The notes under the pieces were generated by a model, which saw nothing but the letters and a program-made list of their open reading frames with translations, was not told the origin of the DNA and ran no database searches. A stretch of DNA of 64,000 nt from Myxococcota bacterium (GTDB taxonomy: Bacteria; Myxococcota_A; Polyangia; Palsa-1104; JAEUJZ01), in the NCBI GenBank assembly GCA_025057315.1, contig JANWXW010000098.1, forward strand, positions 1-64,000, written 5' to 3'. The stretch's first letter is position 1. Every line of letters starts with the position of its first letter. Both the position numbers and the translations under genes were made by a program. Positions 33,558 through 41,248 of the stretch are shown one piece after another.

Positions 33558-34243
33558 CAGCGAGGGCCGTCCAGGCCTCCTGGCCAGAGGCCACTGTCCT
33601 CTTCGGTTAGCAGGCCACTGCGCCGTCCGGTGCGGTTGTACTTCCATGCGTACAGCATGCCCACCACAGCTGAGATCGGTAGCAGGGGCACAAAAGGCAA
33701 AAATAGATAGATGGGCAGCAGCCAGCTCACCAGCAAGAAGGCTGTTGCCGCCGGACCAGCCTCGCGCAGCGGGGCGGCGTAGAACCAGCCCAGGGGTCCG
33801 AAGAACAGCCCGAGCAGCCCAGCGACCACCAAGCTCTTGCTCCCTTTGCGCGTCGGCTGCAGCATCTCTGCGGGACGGTGCAAGAGCGTAAGTGCAGTGG
33901 TCGCCGCGTCCACCTCCTGACGCAAAGCGCGCAGTCGATCGTCCAGGAGCTGACCGCAACGGGTGCAGCGGGTACCGGCGGCAGTGGGACGACCGCATGC
34001 GCTGCAACGGCGCAGCTCGGCCGGAGCGTTCTGCGGCCGGCTGGCGCCGCGGACGCTGTAGACGATCTCGCCTTCATCGTCGCTGTCGAAGTCGAGCACC
34101 CCGTCGCGCACCAGGCTATCAAGCCATCTGTCCGCTTTCTGGCTGCCAACCCCAGTGTAATATGCAATGTTGGCTCGCGTCAGTGGCACCCTGGTGGTCA
34201 TGGCCAGTTCCAGCACGGCGTGCTCGAAGTCTTTGGGCTTCAC
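33557..34243 (-). CDS. Winged-helix/zinc-ribbon membrane protein, unknown function
   Basis: About 228 aa from GTG at 34243 (MKPKDFEHAV...); TTG/GTG codons at 34264/34261 are alternatives without better ribosome sites. The N-terminus looks like a winged helix (LTRANIAYYTGVGSQKADRW LDSLV). A zinc ribbon follows (RRCSACGRPTAAGTRCTRCG, C-x2-C-x8-C-x2-C). After it are three hydrophobic segments (SLVVAGLLGLFFGPLGWFYA, FLLVSWLLPIYLFLPFVPLL, ISAVVGMLYAW). It may sense something and signal across the membrane, but no family was recognised. It is divergent from mutY. Confidence 0.72.
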   Translation of the reverse strand: MKPKDFEHAVLELAMTTRVPLTRANIAYYTGVGSQKADRWLDSLVRDGVLDFDSDDEGEIVYSVRGASRPQNAPAELRRCSACGRPTAAGTRCTRCGQLLDDRLRALRQEVDAATTALTLLHRPAEMLQPTRKGSKSLVVAGLLGLFFGPLGWFYAAPLREAGPAATAFLLVSWLLPIYLFLPFVPLLPISAVVGMLYAWKYNRTGRRSGLLTEEDSGLWPGGLDGPR

Positions 34244-34371
34244 AAGGAAGAAGCATAGCACCAAGCAGCAGCGCGGGCGGGAGGCTTCGCCGGCCCCCTA
34301 GCAGCCGGGAGTCTTCTCAGAGCCCAGTGCCCCCACCGGGGGCAGGGCATCAGGGGGCAAAGGGTGTTAGG

Positions 34372-35544
34372 ATGCGCCCGGTGACAGACACCCTCTCCCT
34401 GTCCTCGCTGACCCCCCCCGTTCGGGATGCGATCCGAGGTGCGCTGCTGTCTTGGTTTCGCGCAGGTCACCGCGACCTGCCCTGGCGACGCAGCGCCGAT
34501 CCCTACCGCGTCTGGGTTGCAGAGATCATGCTGCAGCAGACGCGCACCGAGACAGTAAGAGAGTACTTTGATCGCTTCCTTGCGCGCTTTCCGGACGTGG
34601 CCGCCCTGGCTGCCGCCCCTCTGGATGACGTGCTGGCCCTCTGGAGCGGCCTAGGCTACTATGGCCGCGCTCGCAACCTGCACGCCGCGGCGCGCGAGAT
34701 CGTGGCCCGCTATGGGGGCCGATTTCCCCAGGATGCTGAGGCGGTAGCGGCCCTGCCTGGCGTTGGTCCCTACACCGCTGGAGCCATCCGCTCCATTGCC
34801 TTGCGGCAGCGAGCCGCGCTGGTGGATGGCAACGTGGCGCGCGTGCTGGCTCGGCTTTTCGCCCTGCCGCTTCGTCCGCAGGAAGCGGACGGTCGACGGG
34901 CCCTTTGGCAGCTGGCCGAGGAGCTGGTCCCCGAGGCACCCGAGGCTGCCGATGCGGACAACGACCCCGGCGACTTCAATCAGGCGCTCATGGAGCTAGG
35001 GGCCACGGTCTGCCTGCCGCAGCAGCCCCGCTGCCTGCTCTGTCCCGTGTCGGAGGTGTGCCTGGCGCGCCGACAGGGCGATCCGGAGCGATACCCGCCG
35101 CCGCGACCGCCCCGCCAGGTGCCTGAGGTGGATCGCGTGACGCTGCTGCTGTGCCAGGGCGGCCAGGTTCTGCTGCTGCGCCGCCTGCCAGCAGGGCTGT
35201 GGGGTGGCCTGTGGGAGCCCCCGACCGGTGAAGTCGACCCGCGTGGGCCACACCAGGCGCTGCAACGGCTGTGTCAAGAGCAGCTCGGCGCGCAGCTGCC
35301 GGTCGAGCGCGCCCAGCCCTTGTCGCCCTTTGTGCATCTGCTGACCCACCGGCGCATGCGCTTCCAGCCTTACCGGTTGGAGGTCGCCGCGGTCCCGCCC
35401 CTGCATCCACAGGGTGAATACGATCAGTTGCGCTGGCTGGACCCGAGCCGGCCGGCTGCACTAGGCATGTCAGCCTGGGTCAGCGGCCTGCTGGGCCGGC
35501 TGCACACCCCCAGGAGAGTATGTGATGCCGAGCGAACGACCTGA
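34372..35544 (+). CDS. mutY: A/G-specific adenine DNA glycosylase
   Basis: 390 aa from the ATG at 34372. Motifs in order: DLPWRRSADPYRVWVAEIML with the catalytic Glu, QQTRTETV, the helix-hairpin-helix LPGVGPYTAGAIRS, VDGNVARVLARLF with the catalytic Asp, and the 4Fe-4S loop CLPQQPRCLLCPVSEVC (C-x6-C-x2-C-x5-C). The C-terminal ~140 residues form a Nudix-like 8-oxoG recognition domain (LLLCQGGQVLLLRRLPAGLW). It removes adenine opposite 8-oxoguanine. Its end overlaps folE by 20 bp. Confidence 0.97.
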   Translation: MRPVTDTLSLSSLTPPVRDAIRGALLSWFRAGHRDLPWRRSADPYRVWVAEIMLQQTRTETVREYFDRFLARFPDVAALAAAPLDDVLALWSGLGYYGRARNLHAAAREIVARYGGRFPQDAEAVAALPGVGPYTAGAIRSIALRQRAALVDGNVARVLARLFALPLRPQEADGRRALWQLAEELVPEAPEAADADNDPGDFNQALMELGATVCLPQQPRCLLCPVSEVCLARRQGDPERYPPPRPPRQVPEVDRVTLLLCQGGQVLLLRRLPAGLWGGLWEPPTGEVDPRGPHQALQRLCQEQLGAQLPVERAQPLSPFVHLLTHRRMRFQPYRLEVAAVPPLHPQGEYDQLRWLDPSRPAALGMSAWVSGLLGRLHTPRRVCDAERTT

Positions 35545-36130
35545 GAAGCTGCTGCACGAGGCGTTCCGCATGATCCTGCGCGCCTACCAGCTTATGGGCT
35601 ATGACATCGAGGGGGATGACAACTTCCGCGAGACGGTGCATCGCAGCGCCCGTGCGGCGATGGAGCTGGTCCGGCCCACTGCCGATATCCAAGGCGAGAT
35701 TGACCGCCTGATGGCCAAGACCTTCCCGGCCCGATACGATGAGATGGTCATCAGCAAGCACAACATCTGCTTCGGCGTGTGCCCACACCATCTGCTGCCC
35801 GTCATTTATCGCGTCTCGGTGGCCTACCTGCCCATGGACAACGTGGTGGGCATCAGCAAGTTGTCCCGTCTTATCCGGCTGATGGCCCGCCGGCCGGTCC
35901 TCCAGGAGGACTACACCCATGAGCTGGCGGAACTGCTCTATGCCCGACTCAACTCCCGCGGCTCGGCCGCCTACATCGAGGGGCTGCACCTGTGCATGGC
36001 GGCGCGCGGCGTGGAGGCGCACGAGGCGCGCCTGGTGACCAGCGCAGTGCGCGGCATTTTTCGCGACCAGCCAGCCACCCGGCAGGAGTTTCTAGATCTA
36101 GTGACCGCCCCTCCCCTGCAACTTCTCTGA
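35525..36130 (+). CDS. folE: GTP cyclohydrolase I
   Basis: 201 aa. AGGAG at 35512-35516 positions the ATG at 35525, and the GTG before it is less likely. Zinc and active-site residues are present in FGVCPHHLLPVIYRVSVAYL (Cys, His, His) and LHLCMAARGVEAHEARLVTS (third Cys), with GISKLSRLIRLMARRPVLQE. It opens GTP to dihydroneopterin triphosphate at the head of folate or queuosine synthesis. The sequence deviates somewhat from textbook FolE (CPHHLLP rather than EHHLLP). Confidence 0.93.
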   Translation: MPSERPEKLLHEAFRMILRAYQLMGYDIEGDDNFRETVHRSARAAMELVRPTADIQGEIDRLMAKTFPARYDEMVISKHNICFGVCPHHLLPVIYRVSVAYLPMDNVVGISKLSRLIRLMARRPVLQEDYTHELAELLYARLNSRGSAAYIEGLHLCMAARGVEAHEARLVTSAVRGIFRDQPATRQEFLDLVTAPPLQLL

Positions 36131-36249
36131 GCCGCCCCAGGCATCCGCTCGCCCCTGCCCCATCCTGTTCTGGGTCAAGAGGAAGCAACATCGCCCAGGG
36201 GGCCAGCGGAGTGGAGCCGACATCCAGGGGCCTGCAGGCACCGCCGCCC

Positions 36250-37401
36250 CTAGTCCCCCTCTGTTCCGTCCTCGGGCCGGGGCTGTGTCCCCGCAGGTGG
36301 CGACAGGGGCGTTACCTGGGCCCCGGGGAACACCTGCGCCCTGCCCTCGTCGAAGCCCACGCGCACGCGCTGGCCAAGGATGTCCACCTCCAGGACCCGG
36401 CCGATCCCGGCGGGCGTGTTCACACGCTTGCCTACCTTGGGCAGGTTTTTGCCCATCTCTTTGTAGGTATGGTGCTCGTAGACCAGGCAGCACTTGAGCC
36501 GGCCACACTGCCCGGCCAGCCGGGATGGGTTGAGCACGATCCCCTGATCCTTGGCCATCTTGATCGATACCGGTGCGAAGGCTGGCAGCCAGGTGCTGCA
36601 GCACAGCTCGCGGCCACAGTCGCCGATACCACCCACCAGCCTGGCCTCGTCGCGGACACCGATCTGACGCAGCTCGATGCGCAGGCGGAGCCGCTGTGAC
36701 AGGTCGCGCACCAGCTCGCGCAGATCAAGGCGCTCCTCAGATGCAAAGTACACGGTGGCACGCTGGGCTCGGGGCGAGATCTCGACGCGAACCACCTTGA
36801 GAGGAAGTTGCCGCTCGCGGGCACGCTCCCGACAGAAGCGCAAGGCCTCCAGTTCACTCTCTAACGCAGCACGATAGCTCCGCTCCTCGTCGGGCCGAGC
36901 GCGCCGCAGCACACGGCGCAGCGCTCCGCGGACCCAGCTCCAGCCTGGCGAAGAGACGACCGTGGCAGTGCGCACGCCGCTGTCCGTTTCTACCTGCACC
37001 AAATCCCCGGGCTGGTATACCTCGTCGCACTCCAGGCTGTGCACAGGCCCCCCTGGACGAAAGCGCACCCGGACGACACGCCGAAGGCAGCCCTGCGGTG
37101 GAGCGGGGGGCTCGGGGTGGGGCGACACGGGACTGACCGCCATGGCGGCCGGCTCCTCGGTGGAGAGCACCTCCCCTGTCTCGGGCCTCTGGGGCGCGGC
37201 GCGGTCCGGCGGAACTGCCACCTCATCCACGCTCCCGGGCCCGGACGGGGTGTCGGTTCCCGGCGGCGGCCGCATGCGGCCGAGCTCTCTGTCCCGACGA
37301 GCGCCCGGCGTGCGTTCGCCTGCGGTGGTGGCATGTCCTCGGTCACCGCGTCGGCGGCGACCTTGCCGTCCGCTGGCTGCAGGAGTCTCGGGGTCGCTCA
37401 T
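36250..37401 (-). CDS. ricT: PSP1 / RicT-like protein
   Basis: 383 aa from ATG 37401 (ATGA overlap with holB). The first ~120 residues are low-complexity Arg/Gly/Pro (GRQGRRRRGDRGHATT). The PSP1 core follows: VVRVRFRPGGPVHSLECDEV, YFASEERLDLRELVRDLSQR, GVRDEARLVGGIGDCGRELCC, and LAGQCGRLKCCLVYE, which contains the cysteines of RicT/YaaT that bind a 4Fe-4S cluster. In Bacillus RicT promotes mRNA maturation with RNase Y; in other phyla the role is less known. Gene order with the delta-prime subunit is a common bacterial arrangement. Confidence 0.88.
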   Translation of the reverse strand: MSDPETPAASGRQGRRRRGDRGHATTAGERTPGARRDRELGRMRPPPGTDTPSGPGSVDEVAVPPDRAAPQRPETGEVLSTEEPAAMAVSPVSPHPEPPAPPQGCLRRVVRVRFRPGGPVHSLECDEVYQPGDLVQVETDSGVRTATVVSSPGWSWVRGALRRVLRRARPDEERSYRAALESELEALRFCRERARERQLPLKVVRVEISPRAQRATVYFASEERLDLRELVRDLSQRLRLRIELRQIGVRDEARLVGGIGDCGRELCCSTWLPAFAPVSIKMAKDQGIVLNPSRLAGQCGRLKCCLVYEHHTYKEMGKNLPKVGKRVNTPAGIGRVLEVDILGQRVRVGFDEGRAQVFPGAQVTPLSPPAGTQPRPEDGTEGD

Positions 37402-38384
37402 GAGGGCCTCCCTGGAGTCGGGGGGGTGAGGTGGCGCATCATCCACTCTAGCGCCAGAGGCGCGCTGGTGTAGCGCCGAATGGCCATCCGCGCCTCGTCG
37501 ACCACGCGCAGCTGCCGCAGCAGTTCCCTTTGGATACCAGCTGGGCCGTCCACCGCCGCACGCAGCTCGTTGTGAAGAGCCAGCCATAGCAGCCCAAGGG
37601 TCTCCTGGGCCTCGTCGCGGTCCCGACCCACTTCGGCTGCCAACTCGGCCATGCGCTGTGCCCCTGATCTCGCCGCTGCGCGCAGCGCCCCTGCTGCCTC
37701 CTGCCGCGCATCCAGCGCCGCGCGCTCCTCCATGTACCGGAGCGCCCGCCCCAGGCTGCCCTGGGCCAGCCGCACCGCCATTTCCGGCTCCCTGTGTCCG
37801 CGCGCCAACAGCTCGGCCGCGATGAGATCATCGGGCAGGGGCACGAAGCGCAGCCGCTGCGTGCGCGAGCGAATCGTCGGCAGCAGCCCCTGGGCTGCAC
37901 AGGTTATCAAGACAAAATGGGTTCGCGCCGGGGGTTCCTCCAGGGTCTTGAGCAGGCGGTTGGCCGCAGTGGCCGCCGTCGGTGCAGCGAGGTTGTCGGC
38001 AGGGTCCAGCAGAACCATCCGGACGCGCGCCTCGTGCGGAGGATGAGCCAGCCGTCGGATAAGGCGCTCCACCTCGTCTGCCAGGCCCTGCAGGGTCATG
38101 TCCAGCAGGACAAGGTCCGGGTGGGTGCCGACACGCACCTTATGACAGGTCTCGCAAGCGCCGCAGGCTTCCCCCAGAGCCGGCGGGGCGAGGCAGTTGT
38201 GGGCCAAAAACAGGGCCCGGGCGCAGGTGGCCTTGCCCACGCCCTCTGGTCCATCGAACAGGTAGGCATGGTGCAAGCGGCCGGAGGCAAGCGCACCACG
38301 CAGGGTACGCACCACCTGCTCCTGGCCGATCAGGCCGGCCAGGCCACGGGCTTCAGGCCGGGGGCTCGGGCTCTCTTCGTTCAT
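37398..38384 (-). CDS. holB: DNA polymerase III delta-prime subunit
   Basis: 328 aa. Features are LIGQEQVVRTLRGALASGRL, Walker A LFDGPEGVGKATCARAL, a zinc knuckle (CLAP..CGACETC), LLKTLEEPPARTHFVLITC, and the sensor/SRC motif LLPTIRSRTQRLRFVPL. It is part of the clamp loader that places the beta clamp on DNA. The following RicT-like gene overlaps by 4 bp. Confidence 0.94.
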   Translation of the reverse strand: MNEESPSPRPEARGLAGLIGQEQVVRTLRGALASGRLHHAYLFDGPEGVGKATCARALFLAHNCLAPPALGEACGACETCHKVRVGTHPDLVLLDMTLQGLADEVERLIRRLAHPPHEARVRMVLLDPADNLAAPTAATAANRLLKTLEEPPARTHFVLITCAAQGLLPTIRSRTQRLRFVPLPDDLIAAELLARGHREPEMAVRLAQGSLGRALRYMEERAALDARQEAAGALRAAARSGAQRMAELAAEVGRDRDEAQETLGLLWLALHNELRAAVDGPAGIQRELLRQLRVVDEARMAIRRYTSAPLALEWMMRHLTPPTPGRPS

Positions 38385-38418
38385 CTAGCCAGCATCTTGC
38401 TGCGTCGCCGGGCTCCAG

Positions 38419-39062
38419 TCAAAAGCCAACCACGGCGTCTGGACGCCCCACCGAGGTGCCACAGTATACGCCGAGGCCGACTGCGGCCCCGGCCCCAGCC
38501 GCTGCCCCGAGGCCGACCAGGGCCCACACCCACGGCTCGACCGAGAAATTCAGGCCCACGGTGCGCGCTCTTCGGCGGCCAACGTGACGGTGCTGGAGAC
38601 GCTCTGCCGCCCGGAGCGGACCACGATCTCGTGGGGGCCAGGGGCGAGCGCCACGTTGGCCAGCGGGGTGCGACGCCGCAGCTGTCCATCCACCTGGACT
38701 GCCGCGCCCACCCGGTTGCTGCGCCCCGATAGAAACGCCACGGCCTCTGCGGGTGGCGGAGGGGGCAGCCTCTTGGTCGGGCCCCGGGCCGAGGTCTGCC
38801 GCTCGCGTGGTTTCCACGCAGACAGATCCACGCGGTGCACCTGGCCGGCCTTTGCCACCACCTCGGCCCCCAGCGTGCCCGCTTCCGGATTCCCCACGGT
38901 AACGACATGCGTGCCTAGAGTCACCACGACGAACCCCTTGAGCGGCGCCCTGCCAGCAAGCTTCTCGTCGACATACACCTCCAGTCCCGGCACGGTGTCG
39001 ATGGAGAGCTGGGCCACCTGCGCCAAGAGTGCCTGGAGCTTGTCATGGATTTGCTTGGTCAC
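38419..39062 (-). pseudogene. PEGA-domain protein, frameshifted
   Basis: A first frame from GTG 39062 to a stop at 38550 gives 170 aa with two PEGA-like units (LSIDTVPGLEVYVDEKLAGR; SNRVGAAVQVDGQLRRRTPL). Near 38555 the expected C-terminal Gly/Ala membrane helix (FSVEPWVWALVGLGAAAGAG) continues in the next frame up to 38419, as in the intact PEGA protein at 27282-28385. Shifting by -1 base joins them. The N-terminus lacks a signal and abuts kinase remnants, so it is likely decayed, although a sequencing indel is possible. Confidence 0.65.
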
Positions 39063-39600
39063 GCCAGGGTTGCGCTGCTGCTCCGGAACTTCATCGACAT
39101 AAGGAATCGATATAAGGAGATGTCGAAGTCTACGATGGCAGGGATCTCCACGATACCGTCGGCGAGCTGGTGCCTAGCCAGAAGATGTTCTGGGGCTTGC
39201 GGTCGCAGTGCACCACGTCGCGCATGTGAGCCACGGACAGGCCCGCGCCCATGGCCTGACACGGGGCTGAGGTCTCGGCGTAGGAGAGCCGCCCGCGCAC
39301 CCGGAGGCGGGCGACCAAGTTTTCATCCTCCAAAAACTCCATGATGAGGCAGGGGGTGCCATCGGGCAGGTGATGGAAGTCATAGACCTGTACGATGTCG
39401 AGGTGACGTAGGCTGGAGGCGACCTCGGCCTCGCAGCGGAAGCGTGCAAAGATCTCGGGCTGGGCTGCCGCTTCTCCGTGTAATCCATGTAAGACCTTGA
39501 TCGCGACCCGGATGGGCAGTCGCAGGCAGGAGGCCAGGTAGAGCGCCCCCTACCTCCCTGGCCGAGCAGGCGTTCTACGCGATAGGTATCACCTAGAATC
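39059..39600 (-). pseudogene. Ser/Thr protein kinase remnant
   Basis: Three frames together spell a kinase: LGDTYRVERLLGQGG, then in a second frame LPIRVAIKVLHGL, VQVYDFHHLPDGTPCLIMEF and VVHCDRKPQNIFWL, then in a third frame DGIVEIPAIVDFDISLY. At least two frameshifts are needed, an in-frame TAG lies two codons before the first block, HRD reads HCD, and DFG reads DFD. The C-lobe is missing. This is a truncated, inactivated copy next to another PEGA remnant, and it may once have been one PEGA kinase gene. Confidence 0.75.
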
Positions 39601-39810
39601 TAGCCAACAAGATTCGGAGGGGGGGCATCGCCTCGGGCCGGCCCTGGTGCGCCCTGAGTCGCCCACGAGCCGTCGATTTGTAGAATCGAGCTGCAGCTGC
39701 CGGCTGTCTAGCGACCCCGGTTGCGCGGCCCGCGTCCGGGCGTTCCTCTGAGTCGGCCGCAGGCTCGCAAAGCTGCAAAATCTGCGGGGCCCATGGGTGG
39801 CTGGGCACGG
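39601..39810. other. Non-coding stretch upstream of the lipoprotein/receptor operon
   Basis: No coding pattern is recognised between the kinase remnant and the promoter region. It may be degraded sequence. Confidence 0.4.
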
Positions 39811-39857
39811 TTGGCACGCAGATAGCCGTTGACAAGGACGAGGGTTAGAAGTGCAAT
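39811..39857 (+). promoter_or_regulatory. Overlapping candidate sigma-54 and sigma-70 promoters
   Basis: TTGGCACGCAGATAGCC (39811-39827) matches the sigma-54 -24 box perfectly and has TAGC for TTGC at -12. Three bases further is a sigma-70 pair: TTGACA (39829-39834), 17 bp, TGCAAT (39852-39857, 4/6). Either would start transcription 98-125 bp before the lipoprotein ATG. Confidence 0.5.
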
Positions 39858-39961
39858 GCCGCATGCACTCATGTACCCGGGTTCCACAGCAAATTTGGTT
39901 CGGGGGAGCGACGGTGAGCACGCCCACCGAGACAGAATTTTTGCAGAGGAAGGAGTTTTGA

Positions 39962-41206
39962 ATGGGGAAGCGAACTCAGTTCTGGAGGCTGCTGGCCGGC
40001 CTCGGTGCTGCCTCGGGCCTCGTGCTGGCGGGCTGCAATGATCACACGACCGGCCAGCCAGGTGAGCCAGAGGGCCCGCTACGGATCACGCGGCTCACCC
40101 TACTGGACGACCATGTCAGCCGCGACATCGCCGTATTCAGCGATACAAGCGCGCCACGCGACTGCTCGAAGCCGCCTGACAAGGGCACGCCGCGCTGCGA
40201 AAACGATCCGTTCAAGGACACCTACGGTCTGCTCAAGAGCCCGCCCACGCCGGACTCAGGGCGAGACATCCGCGTGGTCTTCAACAAGCTGCCGCTGCGC
40301 TACAACGGCATGGACTTGGAAAGGATCACGAAAGAGCCGATGCGGCCGCCGACGAAGATCGAGCTGATCTTCCAGGACATCGTGCAGCTCCAATGTGCTG
40401 CCTCCTGCGGGCTGCCGCCCACCACGAAGCACCTGCGCCTGACCGGGTCCGAGCTCAGCCCGGACCCAACGGTGTTCCCCTATGGGCCTTCTGTCCAGAT
40501 TACGGTGGATACGGACGACCCGCTGGCCGCGCTGGAGCCGGACACCGAGTACGTGGTGGAGGTCGCCCCCGGGTTGTCGGACCGCAACGACAACAAGGTC
40601 CTTCTGGATGAAGCCGCGCGAAGGCTACTGCGCTTCAAGGTCGAGCCGTTCAAGCCGCTCCAGGTCGGCATCGGCGATGCTGATCACGATACGTGGGTTT
40701 ACACCCAGGAGACCACCCAGTACAGGGTCGAGGGCCTGGCCAACAACGGCGTGGTGGCGATTCGCATGAATGCCTCCGTCGATCCCACGGTCTTTCAGAA
40801 CAATACGGCAACGGCGCAGATAAATGGCATAAACATTCCGGTCAAGCTCGGCCTCAACACGATCACCAAGGACAAGATGGGCAACCTGGTGTGCGATCCG
40901 GGCAACCAGCGCACGTTGTTCATCTATCCGTCCGGCGGCACCTGGGGCATGATGCCTGGGGCGGGCCAGCAGGTGGTGATTACGATTCGGGGCGCGGATG
41001 TACGCGACGTGTCGCAGATGGCCGGCCATCCGGCGGGGATGGGGCGCAACACGCTTAAGACCGACCTGGTGGTGACCGCCACCCTCTCTGGCAAACCTGC
41101 CGATGCGAACTACACCGGCCTGAAGGTGGGAGAGGTGGCGGCCGACGACGACTGCCCCGGTGCCATGATGATGGACATGGCCATGGCCGGTGACATGAGG
41201 ATGTGA
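39962..41206 (+). CDS. Lipoprotein with Ig-like repeats, partner of the TonB receptor
   Basis: 414 aa. AGGAAGGAG at 39948-39956 precedes the ATG. The lipobox is in GLVLAGCNDH. The body has repeated beta-sandwich text (RDIRVVFNKLPLRYNGMDLE; DPLAALEPDTEYVVEVAPGL) like bacterial Ig-like domains that end in a DTEY.VEV strand. The tail is Asp/Met-rich (MMMDMAMAGDMRM). It is 42 bp ahead of an Oar-like receptor in the same operon, so a surface-exposed companion lipoprotein is likely. The family is not recognised. Confidence 0.8.
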   Translation: MGKRTQFWRLLAGLGAASGLVLAGCNDHTTGQPGEPEGPLRITRLTLLDDHVSRDIAVFSDTSAPRDCSKPPDKGTPRCENDPFKDTYGLLKSPPTPDSGRDIRVVFNKLPLRYNGMDLERITKEPMRPPTKIELIFQDIVQLQCAASCGLPPTTKHLRLTGSELSPDPTVFPYGPSVQITVDTDDPLAALEPDTEYVVEVAPGLSDRNDNKVLLDEAARRLLRFKVEPFKPLQVGIGDADHDTWVYTQETTQYRVEGLANNGVVAIRMNASVDPTVFQNNTATAQINGINIPVKLGLNTITKDKMGNLVCDPGNQRTLFIYPSGGTWGMMPGAGQQVVITIRGADVRDVSQMAGHPAGMGRNTLKTDLVVTATLSGKPADANYTGLKVGEVAADDDCPGAMMMDMAMAGDMRM

Positions 41207-41248
41207 CCCCAGGACCACAAGCGAGACGCGAATCGCTAGGAGACGAGA

